Positions 34,946-43,406 of a stretch of DNA of 49,795 bases are shown one piece after another. The position numbers and the translations under genes were made by a program. Source of the stretch: JBMTVN01 sp046047235 (GTDB lineage Bacteria; Verrucomicrobiota; Verrucomicrobiia; Limisphaerales; JAHDYP01); NCBI GenBank assembly GCA_046047235.1, contig JBJOII010000027.1:1-49795 (forward strand). Reading direction: 5' to 3'. Under the pieces are notes generated by a model, which saw nothing but the letters and a program-made list of their open reading frames with translations, searched no databases and was not told the DNA's origin. How positions within the stretch are numbered: position 1 is the stretch's first letter; each line of letters begins with the position of its first letter.

Positions 34946-35851
34946 CTACTTGCCCGGACCATTCCCCTGCACCTTCATCTCAATGCTGTAAAAACCCGTG
35001 CTCGCCGTAATAAACAACGTCCGATACTCACGCCCCCCAAAACACACGTTCGCCGTCCACCCCTCCGGCACATCAATGTGCTCAATCTGCTTCCCCTTGG
35101 AGTTGAACACAGTCACACCCCGCCCGGTCAGATACAGGTTGCCCTCCCGATCCAAGGTCATCCCGTCCGATCCCATCTCGCAAAACAACGTCTGGTTCGA
35201 CAACGAACCGTCATCCCGAATGTCAAAGCGATAGGTCTTCTTCGCCCGAATGTCCGCCACATAGAGCTTCCGCCCATCCGGCGAACCCACAATCCCATTC
35301 GGTTGCTCCAGGTTGTTCACCACCCGCACCAGCTTGTCCCGATGCGGCGACAAATAATAAACATGCTGCCCGTCCTGAGGCATCTCCTTGTGACTCCACC
35401 ACGGCCGCGCATAAAACGGATCAGTGAAAAATAAACCACCGTCCGGATGCACCCATACATCATTCGGTCCGTTCAATGGCTTGCCCCCGTACTCCGACGC
35501 CAGCACGGTCTTCCGCCCGCCACCGTCCACCAGCCACAACTCCATCTTCTCGTCCGCACAAACAAACAGGTTCGCGCGCCGGTCAAAACACATGCCGTTC
35601 GCCCGCCCCGCCGGCTGCTTCCACGTCGATAATCCCCCAGCCTCACTCCACTTCAGGATCCGGTCGTTCGGCTGGTCGGTAAAATAAACGTCCCCCTCGG
35701 AATCCGATGTCGGCCCCTCAGTGAACTTGAAATCGCCGGCCAGCTTCTTCAGCTCCGCTCCCGGCGCCAGAACCGGACTCTCAGCCGCCCGCACCAATAC
35801 CCCGGCCGATACCAGCACCAACCAGATCGTGTTCCGCCAGAACGCTCTCAT
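34946..35851 (-). CDS. Exported SMP-30/gluconolactonase-like protein
   Basis: 301 residues with a signal peptide (TIWLVLVSAGVLVRA). A six-bladed propeller of the SMP-30/LRE type is indicated by FKFTEGPTSDSEGDVYFTDQ (metal-site Glu and strand pattern), RANGMCFDRRANLFVCAD, LNGPNDVWVHPDGGLFFTDP with the catalytic-site Asn-Asp, and NLEQPNGIVGSPDGRKLYVA. The family hydrolyses sugar lactones with a divalent metal. It lies nine bases after the DUF1080 gene, so the two exported proteins are probably made together. A terminator follows. Confidence 0.9.
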   Translation of the reverse strand: MRAFWRNTIWLVLVSAGVLVRAAESPVLAPGAELKKLAGDFKFTEGPTSDSEGDVYFTDQPNDRILKWSEAGGLSTWKQPAGRANGMCFDRRANLFVCADEKMELWLVDGGGRKTVLASEYGGKPLNGPNDVWVHPDGGLFFTDPFYARPWWSHKEMPQDGQHVYYLSPHRDKLVRVVNNLEQPNGIVGSPDGRKLYVADIRAKKTYRFDIRDDGSLSNQTLFCEMGSDGMTLDREGNLYLTGRGVTVFNSKGKQIEHIDVPEGWTANVCFGGREYRTLFITASTGFYSIEMKVQGNGPGK

Positions 35852-35860
35852 AGTCCTCCT

Positions 35861-36934
35861 CTATTCAACTTTCTTCGCCACCCGACCTCCCTCATCCTCT
35901 CCCACAGTCACACGCACCGTCTTCTCACTCCCGCTGAAATCAAACTCCGCCTGCACATCCACGGTCTTTGCAAAAAAACGGCTCGGCGATTGCGCATACA
36001 TCCGGAACTTCACCCCCTGAAACCGCATCGATAACCCATCCCCATCCCGCTCCACCACCACAGTCTCGTTGCGCCCCACCGCGTATCGCCCCACATAACT
36101 GTCCAATAACGCCCCCGGCAACGCATACTCCGCCTTGCCCGGCCGGCCCAATTCACGCACCCAAATGTTGCGATATCGCACCGGATTCCCATGATCCTGC
36201 AAGGCAATCGGCTGCTTCACCGGATGCGCCGAAAAACCCTCCCGCGTCAACCACCCCGTGCCCCCGATCAACTCCGCGTTGTGATGCACCAAAACCCCGT
36301 TGTGCAACACCGTCAGCACCGGCGCCGAAACCACCTTGCCCTCCCCATCAAACCGCGGCGCCGTCCAGATCACATCATACGTCTGCCACTGCCCCGGCGG
36401 CCGCGAAGCATTCACCAACGGAGGATACTGGTTGTAAATCGACGCACATGAACCATCCGCGTACGTCACGTTTTCCCAGGAATCCAAAACCTGAATCTCA
36501 TACCGCCCCCCACCCAAAAATAAACCGCTGTTCCCACGCCCCTGACTCGACCCCTCCGGCTTCGCCGGCGTCGCAAACTCCACATGCAGCTGGCAGTCGC
36601 CAAAGGATTGCAGCGTCCGGATATAACCGCTCCCCGGCACACACTCCATCGCCCCATCCTTCACCACCCAGCGCGTCGCCGACCCGTCCATCGAAACCCA
36701 CTTCGATAAATCACCCCCCTCAAACAATACCACCGCATCCGATGGCGCCTTCCCCGCCTGCTCCTGCGTGCTCGGCACCGCCGAACTCACCACCGGCGGC
36801 AACGGCCGCGTCCGGTCATGCCCAATCCAATCCCTCGCAGGCTGCCCCTGCAACAACTGAACCGAACCAGAAACCAAAAGTGCAAAAGCACCTCCCGACA
36901 AAATAGAACTCATGGAGTTTTTCATCATGCTCAT
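35861..36934 (-). CDS. Exported DUF1080 (3-keto-disaccharide hydrolase) protein
   Basis: About 357 residues from the ATG at 36934; an ATG 45 bases upstream is less likely. A signal segment (GGAFALLVSGSVQLLQG) is followed by the jelly-roll DUF1080 domain: VVLFEGGDLSKWVSMDGSAT, MECVPGSGYIRTLQSFGDCQ, LHVEFATP, GNSGLFLGGGRYEIQVLDSW and PIALQDHGNPVRYRNIWVRE. A C-terminal region of about 90 residues follows, carrying YALPGALLDSYVGRYAVGR. DUF1080 proteins cleave 3-keto-glycosides made by Gfo/Idh/MocA-type oxidases, so a link to the exported oxidoreductase genes in this window is plausible. Confidence 0.9.
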   Translation of the reverse strand: MSMMKNSMSSILSGGAFALLVSGSVQLLQGQPARDWIGHDRTRPLPPVVSSAVPSTQEQAGKAPSDAVVLFEGGDLSKWVSMDGSATRWVVKDGAMECVPGSGYIRTLQSFGDCQLHVEFATPAKPEGSSQGRGNSGLFLGGGRYEIQVLDSWENVTYADGSCASIYNQYPPLVNASRPPGQWQTYDVIWTAPRFDGEGKVVSAPVLTVLHNGVLVHHNAELIGGTGWLTREGFSAHPVKQPIALQDHGNPVRYRNIWVRELGRPGKAEYALPGALLDSYVGRYAVGRNETVVVERDGDGLSMRFQGVKFRMYAQSPSRFFAKTVDVQAEFDFSGSEKTVRVTVGEDEGGRVAKKVE

Positions 36935-37004
36935 GGGGAATGTAGCCAGATCATATTCCCGCACCCCACACAAAGGCAACTGTCCCGTGCACCCCCAGCA
37001 ATAC

Positions 37005-38036
37005 CTAGTAACTCATCTTGTCCAGCTTCACCTTGCCCCGAAAAATCCAGTAAATACTCAAGGTGTAAGCCAGCACAATGGGGATGCCAATCACCGCAAT
37101 GGTCAGCATGTTCGCCAATGTGCGCCGCGACGACGCCGCATTGTGAATGTCCAGGCTGTTGCCCATCTCAGGCCGGCTGATCACCAAATGCGGATACATC
37201 TCCAGCCCGAATAAAATCATCAGCGCCACAATCGCCGCACAACTGCTCAGAAATGCAGCAAACTCCCGACCCCCATGTATCTCCCGCGGAATATTCGCTA
37301 TCGCCAGCATCCCCGCCAAGGCCACCCCGAAAAACCAGGGATTCGCCCGCAGCTTCTCCGTCAGGTGCGGCACATACAACAATGTCGCCATGGTCAGGAT
37401 CACATAGCACACAATGAAGAAAATCATGCAGCGCCGAATCCAACCTCTCACCTTCTGCTGCAACTCACCCTCCGTCTTCAACACCACGTAAATCGACCCA
37501 TGCATCATGAACAACGCCAGCGTCGTCACCCCCAGCAGCAGGGCGTACGGATGCAGCAACCCCGGCAAACCACCCGCATACTCCTGCTCCCCGTTCAGCG
37601 GTAAACCCCACGCAATGTTCCCCATCGCAATCCCAATCAGTAAACTCGATACAATGCTGCCACCCGCAAATCCATAGTCCCACCCCCGACGCCACCAGCC
37701 CATAGGTTGCTTGCTCCGGAACTCAATCGCCACCGCCCGGAAAATCAACGCCGCCAATAAAAGCATGAACGCCGTGTACATCCCCGAAAACACGGTTGCA
37801 TACACAACCGGAAATGCCGCGAATAACGCCCCGCCCCCGGTCACCAGCCAAACCTCGTTGCCATCCCATACAGGACCAATGCTGTTCAACATGATCCGGC
37901 GCTCGCGATCATCCCGGGTGAATAAATGCAACGCACCCACCCCCAAATCAAACCCGTCCAACATCGCGTAACCCGCAAACAAAACACCCACGAGAATAAA
38001 CCAAATGGTGTTCAGATCCAGATTCTCAAATGTCAT
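37005..38036 (-). CDS. cydB: Cytochrome bd ubiquinol oxidase subunit II
   Basis: 343 residues with eight to nine membrane helices. It starts TFENLDLNTIWFILVGVLFA, then GYAMLDGFDLGVGALHLF, IGPVWDGNEVWLVTGGGALF with the conserved WDGNEVWL, and AFPVVYATVFSGMYTAFMLL. It pairs with CydA, sharing haem d and oxygen reduction without proton pumping. The gene lies 31 bases after cydA. No small cydX-type frame is visible in the 70 bases before the DUF1080 gene. Confidence 0.96.
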   Translation of the reverse strand: MTFENLDLNTIWFILVGVLFAGYAMLDGFDLGVGALHLFTRDDRERRIMLNSIGPVWDGNEVWLVTGGGALFAAFPVVYATVFSGMYTAFMLLLAALIFRAVAIEFRSKQPMGWWRRGWDYGFAGGSIVSSLLIGIAMGNIAWGLPLNGEQEYAGGLPGLLHPYALLLGVTTLALFMMHGSIYVVLKTEGELQQKVRGWIRRCMIFFIVCYVILTMATLLYVPHLTEKLRANPWFFGVALAGMLAIANIPREIHGGREFAAFLSSCAAIVALMILFGLEMYPHLVISRPEMGNSLDIHNAASSRRTLANMLTIAVIGIPIVLAYTLSIYWIFRGKVKLDKMSY

Positions 38037-38067
38037 GACTCCTGTCCTCTCTCCATCCCAGCCCCTC

Positions 38068-39444
38068 TCAACCCTGCCCCCCGCTCGCCCCCGTCAAACC
38101 CAGCTTGCCGCTCGGCACCAAATCCGCCGCGTCCGGACCATGCCCAATCTTGTCGTTCAATAAATAGACAAACACCGCAAACAACAGCAGGTAAATCAGG
38201 GTGAACAAAACCAATGACCCCATCACGGTCTGCGCCGAAACCACCTTCGACAACCCCTCCGAAGTCCGCAAATACCCGTAAACCACCCACGGCTGACGCC
38301 CCATCTCAGCCGCAAACCAACCCGCCTGATTCGCCAGCTGAGGCCCCAATACCGACAACACCAGCAAACGCAATAACCATCGCCGCTCCACCAGCTTCCC
38401 ACGAGCCCAAGCCCATACGCCCAGCCCGGCCAGCACAACCATCATCACCCCAATCCCTATCATCAGATGATAAAGCTGAAACACCCGGTTGACCGGTGGA
38501 CGATCCTCCACCGGAAACTCCCTCAGCCCCGTCACCGGCTTGCCCGCATCCCCATGCACCAGATAACTCAGCATACCGGGGATCGCCACCCCGTAACGCA
38601 CCTCCTCATCCTCCTCATCCACCCAGCCCCACAAATACAACGGCGCCTCAGCCATCGTCTCATAGTGCCCCTCAAATGCCGCCAGCTTGGCCGGCTGGTT
38701 GCGCGCCACACCAACCGCACTCCCATGCCCCGTCACCCACTGTAACAACGAAGCCACCAATCCCACCATCAACCCCAGCTTGAGTGACGCCCTCGCAAAA
38801 TCCATGTGCCTCCCCCGCAACACATAAAACGCACTCACACTCACCACCAGAAACGCCCCCGCCTGCCACGCCCCGCAAAGCACATGCCCCAGCCTGTCCA
38901 TCGATGAAGGATTAAATACCATCGCCCAAAAATCGGTGATCTCCGCCCGAGCCTTCATCCCCTCCCCCACAATGTGAAATCCCGCCGGCGTCTGCATGAA
39001 CGAGTTCGCCACCACAATCCACACAGCGCTGAAATGTGCCCCCAAACAAACCATGCAGGTCGCAAAAAAATGCAAACCCCTCCCCACCTTGTCCCACCCA
39101 AATAACAGGATCGCCAAGAAACCCGACTCCAAAAAGAAAGCGAAAATCCCCTCCGCCGCCAGCGCACTCCCAAATACATCCCCCACATACCGCGAATACG
39201 CCGCCCAGTTCGTCCCAAACTCAAACTCCATCACAATCCCCGTCGCCACCCCAATCGCAAACGTCAACGCAAAGACCTTGGTCCAAAACCTCGCCATCTG
39301 GTGATACAACGGATTCCCCGTCCTCAACCACAGCCCCTCCATGATCACCAACATCACCCCCAAACCAATGCTCAAAGGAGGATAAATGTAATGAAACGAT
39401 ACGGTCGCCGCGAACTGAATGCGGGATAAGGTCAGAACATCCAT
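38068..39444 (-). CDS. cydA: Cytochrome bd ubiquinol oxidase subunit I
   Basis: 458 residues from the ATG at 39444 (MDVLTLSRIQFAATVSFHYI); an ATG 24 bases upstream is possible. Key parts are the haem-b595 region with FHYIYPPLSIGLGV, WTKVFALTFAIGVATGIVME, EFGTNWAAYSRYVGDVFGSA and FFLESGFLAILLFGWDKV. The short quinol-loop region includes VEDRPPVNRVFQLYHLMIGI, and GRQPWVVYGYLRTSEG lies near the end. The enzyme oxidises ubiquinol or menaquinol and reduces oxygen with high affinity. It is preceded by the nitroreductase gene (54 bases) on the same strand. Confidence 0.97.
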   Translation of the reverse strand: MDVLTLSRIQFAATVSFHYIYPPLSIGLGVMLVIMEGLWLRTGNPLYHQMARFWTKVFALTFAIGVATGIVMEFEFGTNWAAYSRYVGDVFGSALAAEGIFAFFLESGFLAILLFGWDKVGRGLHFFATCMVCLGAHFSAVWIVVANSFMQTPAGFHIVGEGMKARAEITDFWAMVFNPSSMDRLGHVLCGAWQAGAFLVVSVSAFYVLRGRHMDFARASLKLGLMVGLVASLLQWVTGHGSAVGVARNQPAKLAAFEGHYETMAEAPLYLWGWVDEEDEEVRYGVAIPGMLSYLVHGDAGKPVTGLREFPVEDRPPVNRVFQLYHLMIGIGVMMVVLAGLGVWAWARGKLVERRWLLRLLVLSVLGPQLANQAGWFAAEMGRQPWVVYGYLRTSEGLSKVVSAQTVMGSLVLFTLIYLLLFAVFVYLLNDKIGHGPDAADLVPSGKLGLTGASGGQG

Positions 39445-39498
39445 GTCAGTGCCCCGCAAATACACCATCCACCATCAGCCCCGGTCAAGCCCCCCAAA

Positions 39499-40578
39499 CT
39501 AGCCAACCGACACCCTCACAGCACGCGACTCCGCCTGCCGCAATAACAGGTTCCTCAACCTCCGCCGCGGAGCCGGACTCGGAATCTCTTCCGCATACCC
39601 CAAACGTAAAATCACCTGCGGACAAGGCCGACCACAAAACGCCGCCACCTGCTCCCGTAAATCACCCACCTCCAGCGGCTGGCAAAGAAAACTCGCCCAG
39701 ACCTCCTCACTCCGCGCCCGCAACAACAAACTCTGCAAACCCTGCCCCGCCGCTACCCATGACGCCGCATCATCCCGCTCAGTCCCCAATACCACCAGCA
39801 CCGGCGCATGCTCCGCAACCTCATGATCCCTCGCCGCCTGCCCCTTGCCCCGGTCAAAAGTCCGAATCAAAGACGGCCCCGCAAAAGATAACCAGTCCCT
39901 CACCCCCAGTTCGTGCACCGCCAACCCATCCTCCACGACACCATGATCCGACCGCACCCACCCCGCCAGCTCCCGTCGAAACTCCCGGTCCGACCACTGC
40001 CTCCGATCCGCCTCCCCCACCCAATCCGCCAGCTGCCGCTTCGCATCCGCCGAATCATACGCCTCCAGCCACACCCCCTCCCCGGCAAGCGCGCCCGCCC
40101 AGGCACTCAATAGTTCACCCGGAACCGGGTCCGGCTTGAATACCCCCCGGTGCGTCACCCGGTGCGTCATCGCCTGAAACAAAAGAACATCCTCCGAACC
40201 CGTCTCCGCCCCCAACCCCAAATGAAAGCGAGCCACCAAACCCGGCTCCCGGAAATCCGGAAACCCCTGCACCGTCCACTGCTTCTCGAAATACTCCGCT
40301 GCCACCCGCAGGTTGTATAAAACCGCCCCGCAACTCATCAGCAGCTCCCGCCCCTGCGGATCCACCACCCGCAACCTCCGCGACCAGTCAGCATGAATGT
40401 CCACATCCGTCGCGTTAATCCGAAACCGCCACGGCTGGGTGTTGTGCGGAGAAGGAGCCAGAATCCCGTAACCCAATAAATGCTCCAGCTGATCGCAGGC
40501 ATAACCATCAGCCGGAAATGAATCCGCGCTGATCATCCAGGGCTGCAAATGCGCATTCATCAAAGGATGAGCTACCAT
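39499..40578 (-). CDS. Acg-like nitroreductase-family protein
   Basis: 359 residues, about twice a normal nitroreductase, as in the Acg group where two half-domains are fused in one chain. The first half has LLGYGILAPSPHNTQPWRFR (about 33-52), and the second has GDLREQVAAFCGRPCPQVIL followed by RLGYAEEIPSPAPRRRLRNL near the end, which is the usual ending of this family. Acg proteins bind flavin but often lack reductase activity, and one proposal is flavin storage. It is 35 bases after the Gfo/Idh/MocA gene and just before cydAB, so a link with low-oxygen metabolism is possible but inferred. Confidence 0.85.
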   Translation of the reverse strand: MVAHPLMNAHLQPWMISADSFPADGYACDQLEHLLGYGILAPSPHNTQPWRFRINATDVDIHADWSRRLRVVDPQGRELLMSCGAVLYNLRVAAEYFEKQWTVQGFPDFREPGLVARFHLGLGAETGSEDVLLFQAMTHRVTHRGVFKPDPVPGELLSAWAGALAGEGVWLEAYDSADAKRQLADWVGEADRRQWSDREFRRELAGWVRSDHGVVEDGLAVHELGVRDWLSFAGPSLIRTFDRGKGQAARDHEVAEHAPVLVVLGTERDDAASWVAAGQGLQSLLLRARSEEVWASFLCQPLEVGDLREQVAAFCGRPCPQVILRLGYAEEIPSPAPRRRLRNLLLRQAESRAVRVSVG

Positions 40579-40613
40579 CGCTCACCCCCCTCCCAAACGC
40601 AAATGACCCGGCC

Positions 40614-41990
40614 CTACACCTTCGCCGGATCCGGATGCACCCACGGACCACGATACCCGCGCCAAAGCATCTCGTTGGCCTCCCTGTCCCCCACAACCTC
40701 GTGCTTCTCAGAATCCCACCGCAAGGCACGACCCAACGCCTGAGAATGGTTCGCCAGGAAACACGACGAACTCGAAATGTGCGCCTGCTCAATGTCCGCC
40801 ACCGGCAACATCGATCCACGGTTCCGCCGCGCCTCCAGAAAGTTCAGCCAATGACGCCGCATCGCCGATGCCACATGCCGCTCCAAATCCTTCTCCGTCT
40901 CGTCCTCCGGATACTTGTCATATTCAAACAAGGCCTTGCGACTCCGCTCCACCTTGTCCGTCCCCGCCGGAATAAAATCATACCGGAATACACTGCACTT
41001 CAAGGTCCCCTTCTCCCCGTAAATCGTCCCAAACCACTGGAAGTCCGGATCCGGCTCAGGTGACTTGCCCCAAGTCCGGTGATTCCACGTCACGTTGAAA
41101 TCGTCATACTCGTAAATCGCCGTCTGCGTGTCCGTAATGTTCGCCCGCGCCGCCTGATCAGCCAATATGCCCCCCCAGGACGTCACGGTCTTCGGCCACC
41201 CCAAATCCAACAACCAACGCACCATGTCCAGCATGTGCACGCACATGTCCCCCACAATCCCATTCCCATACTCCATGTAGGCACGCCAACCGCGCGGATG
41301 AATGATCCGGTTAAACGGCTGCATCGGCGCCGGCCCCGTCCACATCTCGTAATCCAAATACTCCGGCGCCGGCATGTCCGGCGCATTCTCCACCGTCGCA
41401 CGGTTCCGCATGTGCCAGTAACACCCAATCTCTACCCGCTGGATCTTGCCCAGCTTGCCCGCCCCAATAATCTCCTCCTTCGCCTCCACCAAATGCGGCG
41501 TGCTCCGACGCTGCGTGTTCACCTGCACAATACGATTATACTTCCGCGCCGCCGCCACCATCGCCTGGCTCTCCTTAACATCCACCCCCGTCGGCTTCTC
41601 CACATACACATCCATCCCCGACTGCATCGCCGTGATCGCCGGCACCGCATGCCAGTGGTCCGGCGTCGATACCATCATCACATCCACATCCTTCTCCCCA
41701 ATCATCTTGCGAAAATCAGAATACACCCGCGGCTTCCGACCCGACTTCTGCCTCGATGCAATCAACTCCGCCGCCTCGGAAACCATCCGCGAATCCACAT
41801 CACAAATCGACACCACCTCCGCCGGCGCCACCTGCAACAATCGCAGCAAACTCCCCTTGCCATACCAGCCAGTCCCGATCAACCCCACCCGCAACGGCGA
41901 CTCCGCAGCCAACGTCGTCGGCACATAACGGGCCGCAGTCAAAAGTGCAAGGGTCGAAGAAGCCGATTTGAGAAACTGGCGACGATTCAT
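40614..41990 (-). CDS. Tat-exported Gfo/Idh/MocA oxidoreductase
   Basis: 458 residues from the ATG at 41990, which gives the start MNRRQFLKSASSTLALLTAA, a twin-arginine signal. The Rossmann motif RVGLIGTGWYGKG lies at about 36-48, the EKPTGVD catalytic-type motif (usual EKP) in VYVEKPTGVDVKESQAM, and the domain boundary feature HPRGWRAYMEYGNGIVGD followed by MCVHMLDMVRWLLD. Such NAD(P)-binding proteins are exported folded and may act on sugars or glycosides in the periplasm. It begins the run with nitroreductase and cydAB. Confidence 0.93.
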   Translation of the reverse strand: MNRRQFLKSASSTLALLTAARYVPTTLAAESPLRVGLIGTGWYGKGSLLRLLQVAPAEVVSICDVDSRMVSEAAELIASRQKSGRKPRVYSDFRKMIGEKDVDVMMVSTPDHWHAVPAITAMQSGMDVYVEKPTGVDVKESQAMVAAARKYNRIVQVNTQRRSTPHLVEAKEEIIGAGKLGKIQRVEIGCYWHMRNRATVENAPDMPAPEYLDYEMWTGPAPMQPFNRIIHPRGWRAYMEYGNGIVGDMCVHMLDMVRWLLDLGWPKTVTSWGGILADQAARANITDTQTAIYEYDDFNVTWNHRTWGKSPEPDPDFQWFGTIYGEKGTLKCSVFRYDFIPAGTDKVERSRKALFEYDKYPEDETEKDLERHVASAMRRHWLNFLEARRNRGSMLPVADIEQAHISSSSCFLANHSQALGRALRWDSEKHEVVGDREANEMLWRGYRGPWVHPDPAKV

Positions 41991-42302
41991 GCCGCAGACT
42001 CTAGACATCCCCCTCAACCTTGTCAGCAGCCGAGTGCAGCCACCCATCGTCATCACGCCCCCAATACCCAGGTGATCAAGCCCCTTCCAACTACGGATAA
42101 ATGGCACAGGTGTCCCATTGATCTGTACTGCCATTCGCGCAAGCCATGCACTACAGGATCTCCAACCACTTGATAATCAAGGCCTCAACCGGGTCCAACC
42201 CTGCAGATTCCAGGGTACAGGTGGGCAAATAATCCGTTCACACCTCGAACGAACCACCTGGATATTCAATTAAACTCGGGATGCTCCGCACTAAAATGAC
42301 CG
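41991..42302. other. Intergenic region at a change of base composition
   Basis: No gene is supported in these 312 bases. It separates the strongly C-biased left part of the window from the more balanced right part. I found no tRNA fold, clear promoter, terminator or repeat. A short GGGTCCAACCC near 42195 resembles a T-arm but has no partner arms. It is the most likely place for a scaffold join if there is one. Confidence 0.6.
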
Positions 42303-43403
42303 CTACAACAGCAGCAGTTGATGCCCCCCCTGTTCGTCCAGCACGTTCACTCCAAGCCCCAGCAACCTCAGCGGCCTGGATACCAGTCGGTGCCGCGCGA
42401 GAATAAAACACCCCAGCCGATAGATGTCCCTGCTGTCGGTAACAGGATCCTGCAAGGTCAGCTGGCGCGTCAGGGTCGTGAAATCACTGTAGCGGACCTT
42501 CACCTGCACGGTCTTCGCCACCAGTCGACGCCGCTGCAGCTTCCCCGCTATCTCCTCCGCGGCCTCCCGCAAAAATCGGCGCAATACCACTCGGTCCTCC
42601 GTGTCCCGAGAGAAGGTCTCCTCAGCACTGACACTCTTGACGGTATCATCCAAATCGAGCTGACGATCGTCCTCCCCAAAAGCATACCCCTTGAGCCTCA
42701 GGCCAAAGGACCCCACCACCCCCTGAAGGTCGCCTGGATAGTCCTGAAGATCGCCGACGGTGCGCAACCCGACCCGAACCAACTCCTGCTCAGTTACCTT
42801 GCCCACGCCGTGAATCGCCCGCACAGGCAAGGGCCGTAGGAATGCGACCTTATCCCGCTCCGGGATCAAGGTGAGACCATCAGGCTTGTTGAAATCACTC
42901 CCCAGCTTGGCCAGCAGCTTGTTGGAAGCAATGCCCACACTGGCTGTCAGTTCGCGTTCACTCCGGATCGCCTGCTTGATGGAGCGCGCCAAAGGCAAAG
43001 CGGCCAGCAATGCCGTATCCGCATCCTCACCAGTCACCACTGACGTCATCTCTAGATACGCCTCATCAATCGACATCTGCTCTACCACTGCCCCACTCCT
43101 CATCACTATCTCCATCACCTCCCTCGACTCGGCCCGGTAAGTCTCCATTCTGGGACGAACAAATACTCCCTCCGGACACAATTTCCCCGCAGTGGAGCTG
43201 GGCATTGCGGATCGAACCCCGTAGCGCCTTGCCTCATAGCTGGCAGCACAGACCACCCCCCGCTGACTGGGCACGCCACCCACAATCACCGGCTTCCCCC
43301 GCAGCACAGGATTGTCCCTCTGCTCAACCGACGCAAAGAACGCATCCATGTCCAAGTGCAGGATAACGCGGAACCGGCCACATGAAGGGGGGGCTTCAGG
43401 CAT
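42303..43403 (-). CDS. dinB: DNA polymerase IV (Y family)
   Basis: 366 residues. The catalytic motifs are HLDMDAFFASVEQRDNP at the start, then RYGVRSAMPSSTAGKLCP, and MSIDEAYLEMT (about residues 110-120) with the two carboxylates. A helix-hairpin-helix region follows (PVRAIHGVGKVTEQELVRVG), then the little-finger domain. The C-terminal QLLLL resembles a beta-clamp binding motif. It copies past damaged bases with low fidelity. It starts three bases after the DUF6807 gene on the same strand. No LexA-type box is seen, since the gene lacks its own upstream region. Confidence 0.96.
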   Translation of the reverse strand: MPEAPPSCGRFRVILHLDMDAFFASVEQRDNPVLRGKPVIVGGVPSQRGVVCAASYEARRYGVRSAMPSSTAGKLCPEGVFVRPRMETYRAESREVMEIVMRSGAVVEQMSIDEAYLEMTSVVTGEDADTALLAALPLARSIKQAIRSERELTASVGIASNKLLAKLGSDFNKPDGLTLIPERDKVAFLRPLPVRAIHGVGKVTEQELVRVGLRTVGDLQDYPGDLQGVVGSFGLRLKGYAFGEDDRQLDLDDTVKSVSAEETFSRDTEDRVVLRRFLREAAEEIAGKLQRRRLVAKTVQVKVRYSDFTTLTRQLTLQDPVTDSRDIYRLGCFILARHRLVSRPLRLLGLGVNVLDEQGGHQLLLL

Positions 43404-43406
43404 GAG

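Noticed and set aside
42150..42240. Possible tRNA or attachment-site remnant around GGGTCCAACCC
   Set aside because: No acceptor, D or anticodon stems can be folded around it and there is no integrase or duplicated flank nearby.
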